A stretch of DNA of 8,192 bases from an uncultured Fidelibacterota bacterium (GCA_937893835.1 CALCSS010000139.1:1-8192), one strand, 5' to 3'; counted from the stretch's first letter, positions 1 to 7,294 are shown. The notes: generated by a model not told the origin, from the sequence alone. A program made the numbers and translations.

Positions 1-858
1 ATACGTTATTCCATTAGAAGTAGAGGCAAACGTTTTAGGCCTATCCTAACGCATCTATCCGGTAGAGCTAATAACATTGATCCAGATGCATTGATGAATA
101 TGTCATTGGCAGTAGAATTATTACATAATTTTACTCTAGTTCACGATGATATAATGGACAATGACTCGATGCGTCATGGGAAAGAAACAATCCATGAGAA
201 ATGGGACTCTTCAACCGCAATTTTATCTGGTGATGGTATATATACAATTGCTCAGATCGTTCTGAATGAGCTCTCATACAATTTCAGTTCTGTATCAAAA
301 TATTTTAATAGTACAACATTAGAAATTTGTGAAGGACAAGCCTTAGACAAAGAATTTGAAAATGATAGTACCATCACAAAAGAGATGTATTTAAATATGA
401 TTGATAAGAAGACAGGAAGTTTGCTAGGTGCCTCAGCGGCATTACCTATCATATACAATGATGGAACAAAAGAATTGGTAAATATATATGAACAGTTTGG
501 TAGATGTCTTGGGAGAGGATTTCAAATACATGATGACCTATTAGAAATTATTACAGATAGTCACACTATGGGAAAAAGTCTTGGTAGTGATATTTTTGAA
601 GGAAAGCAAACCATTATGGTTATCATGGCAAGAGATAATTTCCCGAATGAATGGGAAGATATAATCTCCAATTCTGACCAACGTACATTAATTGATAATA
701 TCTCATCTTTCTTTGAGAAGAAGGGAATAATTGAAGAAACTAGATTGATATCCAAGTCTTTCTTTAATTCTAGTTTAGATCAATTAAATAAACTTGATGG
801 AATTATTGTTGATGAACTTGTTGAACTTGTTAAACTTATAGAAGAGAGGACCTACTGA
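1..858 (+). CDS. Short-chain polyprenyl (probably geranylgeranyl) diphosphate synthase, 5'-truncated
   Basis: This trans-isoprenyl diphosphate synthase condenses isopentenyl diphosphate with allylic diphosphates to supply isoprenoid precursors. The frame is open from base 1 and already encodes the conserved GKRFRP region, so the true start lies upstream; about 285 residues are visible and roughly 30-40 are missing. The internal TTG at 91 is not the start. Visible-residue numbering: first Asp-rich motif DDIMD at 49-53 in an LHNFTLVHDD context, then a RHGKETIHEKW-like stretch. The second Asp-rich region is FQIHDDLLE near 174-182, followed by GKSLGSDIFEGKQT. The first motif has no two-residue insertion and a Phe lies five residues before it, a pattern known from type I geranylgeranyl synthases, so C20 (or C15) product is favoured over long chains. 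The second motif ends in Glu instead of the usual Asp. The stop overlaps the next ATG by one base (TGATG), implying coupling. Family is certain, product length is inferred. Confidence 0.93.
   Translation: MRYSIRSRGKRFRPILTHLSGRANNIDPDALMNMSLAVELLHNFTLVHDDIMDNDSMRHGKETIHEKWDSSTAILSGDGIYTIAQIVLNELSYNFSSVSKYFNSTTLEICEGQALDKEFENDSTITKEMYLNMIDKKTGSLLGASAALPIIYNDGTKELVNIYEQFGRCLGRGFQIHDDLLEIITDSHTMGKSLGSDIFEGKQTIMVIMARDNFPNEWEDIISNSDQRTLIDNISSFFEKKGIIEETRLISKSFFNSSLDQLNKLDGIIVDELVELVKLIEERTY
814..831 (+). repeat. Tandem 9-nt duplication in the synthase C-terminus
   Basis: GAACTTGTT occurs twice back to back, followed by a degenerate third copy (AAACTTATA, 832-840). It encodes ELV-ELV-KLI in the terminal helix of the polyprenyl synthase. 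It keeps the frame and is probably a simple in-frame duplication without regulatory meaning. Confidence 0.6.
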
Positions 859-1898
859 TGTATCAGAGATTAGACAAGGAAAATATGTTTAGTGCAATTT
901 GGGATTTTCCTGAGAATCTATCAGATGCACTAGAACTTGGTAATTCCATTAAACTCAATCAAAAATATGACAATATACAGGGAGTAGTAATCGCGGGTAT
1001 GGGTGGTTCAGCTATAGGAGGTGATGTTATACCAGTATTAGAAAAAAACAATATCACTGTTCCAATTTCGGTTTGTCGTGGATATTCTGTTCCAAATTGG
1101 GTCAATGAGAATATATTGGTGATCTGTTCATCATATTCAGGGAATACTGAAGAAACTCTAGCGGCCTTGGATGATTCATTGGAAAAGAATGCAATTGTTT
1201 GTGGAGTGACCACTGGAGGTGGATTGGCTGATAGACTTAGATCAATAAGAAAGGATGTTATAATTATTCCTGGAGGGTTACAGCCGAGGGCAGCCTTAGC
1301 ATTTTCATTTGTCCCAATGATAAAATTATTGGAACAAATAGGCCTATTGAACACACAGATCGATACATGGATACCTATGGCCATAGAATCTCTCTCTAAT
1401 AATAGAAAACTTCATAGTCTTGATTCAACTGAGAATCCAATATTTGAGCTATCTAACCAACTTTGTCATAAGATACCTATAATTTATTCTGATAGTTCTA
1501 CGATGGGTGTAGCTGCCCTACGTTTAAAAGGCCAGATATGTGAGAATTCAAAAATGCTCTGCTATTATAATGAGCTACCTGAATTAAATCATAATGAAAT
1601 AGTAGGATGGGAGAATAACTCCAATTTATTCGACCATTTATTTATACTATGGCTTTGTGACAATTCAGATAATCAAAGAGTAAAATTTAGGCAAGAGATT
1701 ACTCAAACAATATTAAATGAAAAGAAGGTAGATCAATTTGTAATTGAAATGACTGAAAGTACATTTCAAGAAAGATTTCTTAATATGATTAACTATGGGG
1801 ATTGGCTAAGTTACTGGTGTGCAATCGCACATAACACCGACCCAAGTCCGGTAAAGAATATTGCCAGATTGAAAAAAGAGCTGAATGAGATTTTATGA
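858..1898 (+). CDS. Bifunctional phosphoglucose/phosphomannose isomerase
   Basis: This 346-residue double-SIS-domain protein belongs to the archaeal/bacterial bifunctional PGI/PMI family, which interconverts fructose 6-phosphate with glucose 6-phosphate and with mannose 6-phosphate in the cytoplasm. Visible motifs: GMGGSAIGGD (47-56) and SSYSGNTEET (91-100), the sugar-phosphate loops of the first SIS domain; PRAAL (143-147); QICENSK (226-232); ELNHNEIVGW (242-251); and the C-terminal GDWLSYW...DPSPVKNIARLK block (314-339). By motif alignment R144, E229 and H245 match the catalytic Arg, Glu and His reported for the Pyrobaculum aerophilum enzyme. The start overlaps the preceding stop by one base, with a good GAGAGGA Shine-Dalgarno at 844-850. 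The end overlaps the next gene by four bases (ATGA). It is distinct from classical Pgi, being much shorter. Its adjacency to an isoprenoid gene gives no clear pathway link. Confidence 0.93.
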   Translation: MYQRLDKENMFSAIWDFPENLSDALELGNSIKLNQKYDNIQGVVIAGMGGSAIGGDVIPVLEKNNITVPISVCRGYSVPNWVNENILVICSSYSGNTEETLAALDDSLEKNAIVCGVTTGGGLADRLRSIRKDVIIIPGGLQPRAALAFSFVPMIKLLEQIGLLNTQIDTWIPMAIESLSNNRKLHSLDSTENPIFELSNQLCHKIPIIYSDSSTMGVAALRLKGQICENSKMLCYYNELPELNHNEIVGWENNSNLFDHLFILWLCDNSDNQRVKFRQEITQTILNEKKVDQFVIEMTESTFQERFLNMINYGDWLSYWCAIAHNTDPSPVKNIARLKKELNEIL

Positions 1899-2440
1899 TT
1901 CCTGTAAAAGTAACTAAGATATCCTATCATTCCGAAAGTAAAAGTTACACTGTCATTCTAAAAGAGATTACGGGTGACAAGTGTCTTCCTCTGATTGTTG
2001 GTTCATTTGAAGCACAGTCCATTGCATTGGCAATTGAGACAGTCGATACGCCACGTCCGCTAACTCACGATTTGATATGTGATGTGATCACTGGTATTGA
2101 TAGCATTCTAAATACGGTTCGCATCAATAATCTGGAAGATGGAGTTTTTTTTGCTCAATTGGAGATAGAATCTACTAAACTAGGTAAAAGAAACATTGAT
2201 GCAAGACCTAGTGATGCTATTGCAATAGCTCTTAGGATGGATACACCCATTTTAGTTGCAAATAAAGTTCTGGATGAGGCAGGAATATTAGAAGAAGCAA
2301 TTGACCAAGCAAAACCATCTAAAAAGAAAAATGGACTGTCGTTAAAAACCTTGAAAAATAGAATGCAAAATGCAATCGATGAGGAAGATTATGAGGTTGC
2401 AGCTAAATTAAGGGATAAGATCAGTAGACTAGAACCTTAG
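1895..2440 (+). CDS. Bifunctional nuclease (BFN/DUF151) domain protein with C-terminal UVR motif
   Basis: This 181-residue protein has two parts. Residues 1 to about 130 are a BFN (DUF151) domain, recognisable from LPLIVGSFEAQSIALAIE (31-48), PRPLTHDL (53-60) and the signature DARPSDAIAIALR (102-114). A Lys-rich linker (about 141-146) leads to a UVR-type helical hairpin at 150-180 (LKNRMQNAIDEEDYEVAAKLRDKI), the motif UvrB and UvrC use to bind each other. BFN proteins have been reported with DNase/RNase activity in plants and related domains occur in Mycobacterium, but the cellular role in bacteria is poorly settled. The UVR motif suggests a protein-protein contact, possibly with UvrB/UvrC or Clp-type adaptors; this is inference. 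Its ATG overlaps the previous stop (ATGA) and has no strong Shine-Dalgarno, so re-initiation is likely. Its stop overlaps the convergent rnc stop. Confidence 0.92.
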   Translation: MIPVKVTKISYHSESKSYTVILKEITGDKCLPLIVGSFEAQSIALAIETVDTPRPLTHDLICDVITGIDSILNTVRINNLEDGVFFAQLEIESTKLGKRNIDARPSDAIAIALRMDTPILVANKVLDEAGILEEAIDQAKPSKKKNGLSLKTLKNRMQNAIDEEDYEVAAKLRDKISRLEP

Positions 2441-2463
2441 AAGGAAGCACCTAATTCTTCTAA
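2437..2463. terminator. Weak inverted repeat across the convergent stop codons (possible bidirectional terminator)
   Basis: TTAGAAG (2437-2443) is the exact reverse complement of CTTCTAA (2457-2463). One G-T and one A-T pair extend the stem to nine pairs with a nine-base loop. It begins at the overlapping stop codons of the BFN gene and rnc, where a terminator for both operons would be expected. The stem is AT-rich and no T-run follows on either strand, so intrinsic termination would be inefficient; Rho or transcriptional interference may do the work. Confidence 0.25.
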
Positions 2464-3153
2464 TGCCACTTTTGCAGCTAGTTGTTCTGCTGTTTTCTTA
2501 TTAGTTCCCAACCCGGATGAGTATTTTTTAGTACCTATCTTCACTTGAATTTCAAAGGTTCTTTGGTGATCAGGCCCAGATATATCCTTTACCAGAAATA
2601 GCGGATTGTCTATACTCTGAGAGTGACAATATTCAATTAGTTTTCCTTTATAATTTGTCGATTTCCAAGCCTCTTGTCTATATGTCCAAACTGTATCAAG
2701 AATAAGTTTTCTACACGGTTTAATTCCACCATCTAAATATATAGCACCAATCAATGCTTCAAATAGATTTGCTTGTTGTTTTTCTGCAATTTTTTCAATA
2801 CTTAGATCAACGCTTTGTTCAATCTTAAGATAGTCCATTAGATCTAAGAGTTGCCCTATACTAGCTAAATATGGTTTCTGTACTAATGCAGCGCGCTTTT
2901 GGGTCAAAAGTCCTTCATCTCCTTCAGGAAAATCGCGCATCAATTCACGACTGACTATAATATCTAGTACAGCGTCTCCTAAGAATTCTAGTCTCTCATA
3001 ATTATTTCTTGGTTCTGTATCAAGTGATTTATGCGTGAAAGCTTGATTTAGATATTCTTTATTGTGAAAGATATAATTTATCTTTTTCTCCAAATTTGAG
3101 ACAGATTCAGCTTGATCTAAGAAATACTGTCTGAGTTTGACAAAGAGGTTCAA
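2437..3153 (-). CDS. rnc: Ribonuclease III
   Basis: RNase III cleaves double-stranded RNA, including rRNA precursors and structured mRNAs, in the cytoplasm. The 238-residue protein has the endonuclease domain at about 20-160 and a double-stranded RNA binding domain at about 168-236 (GPDHQRTFEI...GTNKKTAEQLAA). The signature NYERLEFLGDAVLD is at 51-64. A constant offset of 15 to E. coli numbering puts E53, E56, D60, E80 and E132 at the conserved acidic sites, but the position of E. coli D114 is Asn (N129, in ANLFEALIGAIYLDGG). The start is TTG at 3153, overlapping the fabF stop as TTGA with no clear Shine-Dalgarno, so translation probably depends on coupling to fabF. No in-frame ATG occurs before the conserved core. 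It is the last gene of the operon; fabF-rnc or acpP-rnc adjacency is common in bacteria. Confidence 0.97.
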   Translation of the reverse strand: MNLFVKLRQYFLDQAESVSNLEKKINYIFHNKEYLNQAFTHKSLDTEPRNNYERLEFLGDAVLDIIVSRELMRDFPEGDEGLLTQKRAALVQKPYLASIGQLLDLMDYLKIEQSVDLSIEKIAEKQQANLFEALIGAIYLDGGIKPCRKLILDTVWTYRQEAWKSTNYKGKLIEYCHSQSIDNPLFLVKDISGPDHQRTFEIQVKIGTKKYSSGLGTNKKTAEQLAAKVALEELGASF

Positions 3154-4391
3154 TTGTATTTTTTAATACAGATAACGGCATTATGGCCACCAAAACCAAA
3201 TGTATTGGATAATAATGCATTAACTTGGCAATCTTGTGCATTATTCGGTACGTAATCAAGTTCACATTCTGGATCTGGTGTATCATAATTAATTGTAGGG
3301 GGCAGTGTCTGATCTATAATGGTCTTTACTGATGCAATGGCTTCTATTCCACCAGCAGCTCCAAGTAAATGACCTGTCATCGATTTTGTTGAACTGACCT
3401 TGAGCATATTACAATGATCCTGGAATAAATTTGAAATAGCGGCTGATTCGTTTTTATCATTAAATGGAGTCGAAGTTCCATGGGCATTGATGTAATCGAT
3501 CTCATCAAGGTTAAGTTTCGAATCTGTTACCGCTCTTTCCATCGCTTTTAGAGCACCTATTCCACCCTCAGAAGGTTGAGTTATGTGAAAAGCATCATCT
3601 GTTGATCCGTAACCTGCAAGTTCTGCAAGTATTGTAGCACCACGTGCTTTTGCATGTGATTCAGTCTCTATGACAAGCATTCCTGAACCTTCTCCCAGAA
3701 CAAAACCATCTCTATCTCTATCAAATGGTCTGCTTGCTGCAACAGGATCATCATTTAATTGTGATAGAGCTCTCATATTTGCAAAACCAGCAATTGTCAG
3801 CCCAGTAATACTGGCTTCTGTTCCTCCAGTTACCATAGCATCTGCGTCACCAGAAAGAATCAATCGCATTGCCATTCCAATTGCATCGGTGGCTGAGGCA
3901 CAGGCAGATGTAATGGTCTGATTAGGGCCTTTGAGATTCCAACGCATTGATAGATGGCCACCAGCAATATTTGCGATCATTTTTGGTACAAAATGAGGAG
4001 ATACTCTTCTAGCACCTTTTTGATCAATAACTCTTTGCTGATCTTCTAATGTTTGAATTCCACCAACACCAGTTCCTATGGTAACACCAATTCTATCAGG
4101 ATTGAAAGAATCTGAATCCAGACCTGACATTGATATTGCCTCATGGGTTGCAGCCAATGCATAAACAGAAAACGGGTCTAGTTTTCTTATATCTTTAGGG
4201 TCTAGCACTGACTCAGGTTGGAAATTACTTAATTCTCCAGCGATCTTTACTCTGTGACCTGACGCATCAAAATATGTTATTGGACCAATTCCGCTCACAC
4301 CTGAGATAAGATTCGACCAATATTCTTCTACATTATTACCATTTGGTGCTACAGCACCAAGGCCAGTAATTACAATTTTTTCTCTAGACAT
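3150..4391 (-). CDS. fabF: 3-oxoacyl-[acyl-carrier-protein] synthase II
   Basis: FabF (KAS II) condenses acyl-ACP with malonyl-ACP in each elongation round. The 413-residue length is normal. The catalytic triad is clear: nucleophile C164 in TSACASATDAIG (161-172), H304 in NAHGTSTP (302-309) and H341 in STKSMTGHLLGAAGG (334-348), with K336 in the same loop. Each is offset by one from E. coli FabF C163/H303/H340. The C-terminal gatekeeper region NTFGFGGHN, with F400, is intact. FabF is preferred over FabB on length and motif spelling. The start ATG at 4391 lies 10 nt after the acpP stop; the only Shine-Dalgarno-like AGGAA is rather far upstream, within the acpP end. ACP as immediate neighbour fits its substrate. 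Confidence 0.97.
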   Translation of the reverse strand: MSREKIVITGLGAVAPNGNNVEEYWSNLISGVSGIGPITYFDASGHRVKIAGELSNFQPESVLDPKDIRKLDPFSVYALAATHEAISMSGLDSDSFNPDRIGVTIGTGVGGIQTLEDQQRVIDQKGARRVSPHFVPKMIANIAGGHLSMRWNLKGPNQTITSACASATDAIGMAMRLILSGDADAMVTGGTEASITGLTIAGFANMRALSQLNDDPVAASRPFDRDRDGFVLGEGSGMLVIETESHAKARGATILAELAGYGSTDDAFHITQPSEGGIGALKAMERAVTDSKLNLDEIDYINAHGTSTPFNDKNESAAISNLFQDHCNMLKVSSTKSMTGHLLGAAGGIEAIASVKTIIDQTLPPTINYDTPDPECELDYVPNNAQDCQVNALLSNTFGFGGHNAVICIKKYN

Positions 4392-4401
4392 TTTTTGTAG
4401 T

Positions 4402-4635
4402 TTATTCCTGAACCTTTTCTATATAATCAACAGCAGATCCCACAGTCGTTATATTCTCTGCATCCTCATCTGGAATCTCAATCCCAAACTCTTCTTCAAA
4501 TTCCATGATCAATTCTACTGTATCTAGTGAATCCGCACCAAGGTCATTTACAAAATGCGCCTCAGACTTGATCATATCATCTTCTACACCTAGTTTATCG
4601 ATTATCACTTCCTTTACTTTATTGAATGTGGACAT
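4402..4635 (-). CDS. acpP: Acyl carrier protein
   Basis: This 77-residue, strongly acidic protein carries growing acyl chains on a 4'-phosphopantetheine arm. The attachment site is S36 in the DSL motif (LGADSLDTVELIM, 32-44), at the same position as E. coli AcpP. Acidic helix II residues that contact partner enzymes are present (ELIMEFEEEFGIEIPDEDAE). Its place between fabG and fabF is the classical one and supports the primary fatty-acid ACP over a secondary-metabolite carrier. It has one of the two best Shine-Dalgarno sequences in the window, consistent with the high abundance expected of ACP. Confidence 0.98.
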   Translation of the reverse strand: MSTFNKVKEVIIDKLGVEDDMIKSEAHFVNDLGADSLDTVELIMEFEEEFGIEIPDEDAENITTVGSAVDYIEKVQE

Positions 4636-4640
4636 AATGT

Positions 4641-4646
4641 CTCCTT
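4641..4646 (-). promoter_or_regulatory. Strong ribosome binding site of acpP
   Basis: AAGGAG on the minus strand, five bases before the acpP ATG, in the 13-nt gap after fabG. It is a near-perfect anti-Shine-Dalgarno complement, in contrast with the weak sites of fabF, fabH and rnc, and should raise ACP output within the polycistronic message. Confidence 0.8.
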
Positions 4647-4648
4647 AT

Positions 4649-5395
4649 TTAATTTATGACTCGGCCACCATCAACCGTAATGGTTTGGCCAGTAATGTAA
4701 CTTGCCTCATCAGATGCCAGAAAAACTGCAGCATGTGCAATGTCCTCTGGTCTACCAATTTTCCCAACTGGTATCCTATCTAATAAATCTTTCTTCAAAT
4801 CTTCTTGTAGGTCAACGGTCATCTCAGTATCTATCCATCCAGGTGCAATACAGTTTGCTGTAATTCCACGTGTTCCAACTTCTTTTGCAATAGACTGTGT
4901 CATTCCAATTAGACCAGCCTTGGAGGCTGCATAATTAGCCTGACCAGGATTACCTGTAAGGCCTACAATGGATGTAATATTAATTATCCTACCAAATTTA
5001 TTTTTCATCATTGGTCTTATTGCAGATTTCATTCCATAGAATGCACCCTTGAGGTTTGTCTGAAGAACTTCGTCCCATTGTTGATCCTTCATCCTCATAA
5101 GTAATGAATCTCTCGTAATGCCAGCATTGTTGACAAGAACATCCAGTTTTCCAAACTTATCGACAACTGTATTAATGGTTTTAGAAAAAGCCTCACCATC
5201 ACCAACATCACAAGGCATTGGAGTTGCATGACCTCCTTTGTCATTGATTTTTAAACTAAGTTCATTGATCTTTGATTCTGATCTGGCAACGCATATGACA
5301 TTGGCACCTGATTCTGCAAAAATATGAGCTATCGTTCGTCCTATTCCCTGTGAGGCGCCTGTAATTATGGTAATCTTATTTGTTAGATCAAACAT
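4649..5395 (-). CDS. fabG: 3-oxoacyl-[acyl-carrier-protein] reductase
   Basis: FabG uses NADPH to reduce 3-oxoacyl-ACP to 3-hydroxyacyl-ACP, the first reduction of each elongation cycle. The 248-residue protein is a classical short-chain dehydrogenase/reductase: the cofactor motif TGASQGIG is at 12-19, NNAG at 89-92, and the catalytic residues are S142 (NITSIVG), Y155 and K159 (YAASK), offset by four from E. coli S138/Y151/K155. The C-terminus ASYITGQTITVDGG is typical. The ATG overlaps the end of fabD by eight bases, with GGAG at 5403-5406 inside fabD as Shine-Dalgarno. Many SDR paralogues resemble FabG, but its position between fabD and acpP makes the assignment firm. Confidence 0.97.
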   Translation of the reverse strand: MFDLTNKITIITGASQGIGRTIAHIFAESGANVICVARSESKINELSLKINDKGGHATPMPCDVGDGEAFSKTINTVVDKFGKLDVLVNNAGITRDSLLMRMKDQQWDEVLQTNLKGAFYGMKSAIRPMMKNKFGRIINITSIVGLTGNPGQANYAASKAGLIGMTQSIAKEVGTRGITANCIAPGWIDTEMTVDLQEDLKKDLLDRIPVGKIGRPEDIAHAAVFLASDEASYITGQTITVDGGRVIN

Positions 5396-6305
5396 TTATT
5401 TTCTCCAATTGATCCATCGTCTCAATACCCTCGCATTTTAGTGATCTATCAATGCGTTTATTCAGTCCTTGCAGTACCTTTCCAGGTCCAACCTCCAGAA
5501 AAGAATTAATTCCACTATCCCTCATTGCCAATATTGACCTGGTCCAATGAACAGGGTTCTCCAATTGCCGTATGAGCGAGTCCTTTATTGCATTACTATC
5601 TATCACTGGTTTTGCATCAACATTTGTATAAACAGGATAAGATGAGTCTGAAATTTCGAGAGAATTAATCATTTCGGCAAGATTTTCTCTAGCAGGAGAC
5701 ATTAATGGTGAGTGAAATGCACCACTTACCTTTAACTCAACTGCCATACGAGCACCAGCATCTTTGGATGAATTCATGGCCCATTGAATTGCATCGGGAG
5801 ATCCTGATATCACAACCTGACCTGGTGAGTTGAAATTGGCAGTAACAAGAGTGCCCCTACCATCATATGAAGAACAAAGCTCTTCTACAGAGTCATCATC
5901 CAATCCTACGATGGCTGCCATAGTGCCCTTTTTTATCATACCTGCATTTGCCATACTCTCAGATCTGATCTTTACTAGTTTAAGGCCAGTTGCAAAGTCA
6001 AATGCACCACCAATCGCCAAAGCAGAATACTCTCCAAGGCTATGTCCTGCGAGTGCATCTGGTCTTTGCCCTTTATCCATTAGCAGATAACCAGTAATGG
6101 CAGAAACAATATATATGGCTGGTTGAGTATATTCAGTTCTTTTCAGTTTCTCATCAGGACCGTTAAAAATAATGGATTGGATATTACAATTCATTATTTC
6201 TTCTGATTGCTCAAAATATTCTTTTGCCTTTTCTGATCTCTCCTTTAGGTCCAAACCCATTCCAACCTTTTGGGATGCTTGGCCCGGGAATAGCCAACCT
6301 ACCAT
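5388..6305 (-). CDS. fabD: Malonyl CoA-acyl carrier protein transacylase
   Basis: FabD transfers malonyl from malonyl-CoA to the phosphopantetheine of ACP, feeding both FabH and FabF. The 305-residue length is typical. The N-terminal oxyanion-hole motif reads GQASQ (8-12), a mild variant of GQGSQ. The nucleophile is S89 in AGHSLGEYSALA (86-97), the malonate-binding Arg is R114 (KIRSESM), and the catalytic His is H198 in GAFHSPLM (195-202), all offset by three from E. coli S92/R117/H201. The start follows the fabH stop by only two bases, with GGGAG about 11 nt upstream inside fabH. The end overlaps fabG by eight bases. Confidence 0.97.
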   Translation of the reverse strand: MVGWLFPGQASQKVGMGLDLKERSEKAKEYFEQSEEIMNCNIQSIIFNGPDEKLKRTEYTQPAIYIVSAITGYLLMDKGQRPDALAGHSLGEYSALAIGGAFDFATGLKLVKIRSESMANAGMIKKGTMAAIVGLDDDSVEELCSSYDGRGTLVTANFNSPGQVVISGSPDAIQWAMNSSKDAGARMAVELKVSGAFHSPLMSPARENLAEMINSLEISDSSYPVYTNVDAKPVIDSNAIKDSLIRQLENPVHWTRSILAMRDSGINSFLEVGPGKVLQGLNKRIDRSLKCEGIETMDQLEKINV

Positions 6306-6307
6306 CG

Positions 6308-7294
6308 TTATTTAGACTCCCATTTTATTAAAATACTTCCCCATGTGAAACCTGCACCAAAAGAAGCCAGTAAAACATAATCACCATCTTTTATTCGATT
6401 ATCGCTAAAGGCCTCATTCAAAGCAATTGGAATTGTTCCTGCAGTCGTATTACCGTATTGATCAATATTGATCAATACTTTTTCTTCAGATATGCCACAA
6501 CGCTGTGCGGCAGAGTCAATTATTCTCTTATTAGCTTGATGGGGTATGAATAGCGCAATATCATCACCAGTTAAATCATTTCTAGATAGAATCCTCTCAG
6601 AGACATCTGCCATTCCCTTGACCGCATATTTAAATACAGTCTTACCATCTTGTTTTATATAATGTTGTCTATCATCAACAGATTTTAATGTTGCTGGAAT
6701 TCTACTTCCGCCTCCGGGCATAATAAGATAATCACCTCCTGATCCATCCATATGTAAAATAGAATCAACTATACCTGTTTTACCTAGGGTTGGTTCCAAG
6801 ATCACTCCACCGCCACCATCTCCAAAGATCACGCAAGTATCTCTGTCTTGAAAGTCTAGAATTGATGTCATTGTATCCACGCCAATGACCATCACTTTTT
6901 TATGTCTCCCTGAAGCAATAAAATTTGCTCCAGTTTCTAATCCATATAAAAAACCAGAACATGCTGCGCTTAGATCAAATCCCCAGGCATTTTTTGCACC
7001 AATATTTTTTTGAACTAGTGCAGCAGTGGAAGGAGTAAAATGGTCTGGCGTTACCGTGCCAATAATGATAAGATCAATATCATTTGCTGATATACCACCT
7101 TTTTCAAGAAGGGAAGTGGCAATACGCGTTGAAATATCTGAGCTTGCTTCATCTTCGGATACTATATGTCGTTGAACAATTCCAGTTCTTGACCGTATCC
7201 AATCATCTGTGGTATCCACTAGCTTCTCCAGATCAAGATTTGTCATCACATTTTTTGGAGTACTATGAGCAGTTGCTGTTATCTTAGCATTCAT
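6308..7294 (-). CDS. fabH: 3-oxoacyl-[acyl-carrier-protein] synthase III
   Basis: FabH (KAS III) begins fatty-acid synthesis by condensing a short acyl-CoA, usually acetyl-CoA, with malonyl-ACP. The 328-residue protein has the triad C112 (DLSAACSGFLYGL, 107-119), H252 (FIPHQANKRI, 249-258) and N282 (YGNTTAGTIP, 280-289). DDWIRSRTGI (30-39) and the C-terminal SFGAGFTWGS are also present. Primer specificity (acetyl against branched chains) cannot be read from the sequence. Two things are odd. The start codon lacks a proper Shine-Dalgarno and sits in a small inverted repeat after an 82-nt leader. A perfect 24-bp palindrome covers codons 273-280, just before the catalytic Asn. plsX does not precede it. 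Confidence 0.97.
   Translation of the reverse strand: MNAKITATAHSTPKNVMTNLDLEKLVDTTDDWIRSRTGIVQRHIVSEDEASSDISTRIATSLLEKGGISANDIDLIIIGTVTPDHFTPSTAALVQKNIGAKNAWGFDLSAACSGFLYGLETGANFIASGRHKKVMVIGVDTMTSILDFQDRDTCVIFGDGGGGVILEPTLGKTGIVDSILHMDGSGGDYLIMPGGGSRIPATLKSVDDRQHYIKQDGKTVFKYAVKGMADVSERILSRNDLTGDDIALFIPHQANKRIIDSAAQRCGISEEKVLINIDQYGNTTAGTIPIALNEAFSDNRIKDGDYVLLASFGAGFTWGSILIKWESK
6455..6478. repeat. Perfect 24-bp palindrome inside fabH
   Basis: Two head-to-tail copies of the self-complementary decamer ATTGATCAAT (6457-6466 and 6467-6476), flanked by GT and AC, give a perfect 24-bp dyad. It encodes V-L-I-N-I-D-Q-Y of FabH. The 10-bp spacing puts both copies on the same DNA face. As RNA it could fold into a 10-bp hairpin with a four-base loop. 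Function unknown; coding constraint may explain part of it. Confidence 0.85.

Noticed and set aside
91..93. TTG at 91 as the start of the prenyl synthase
   Set aside because: The frame is open upstream and encodes the conserved GKRFRP motif, so the gene begins before the window.
959..1384. 141-residue minus-strand reading frame opposite the isomerase gene
   Set aside because: It is antisense to the conserved SIS domain and shows no family features; it is a shadow of the real gene.
3670..3921. 83-residue plus-strand reading frame within fabF
   Set aside because: It is antisense to the FabF catalytic region with no independent coding evidence.
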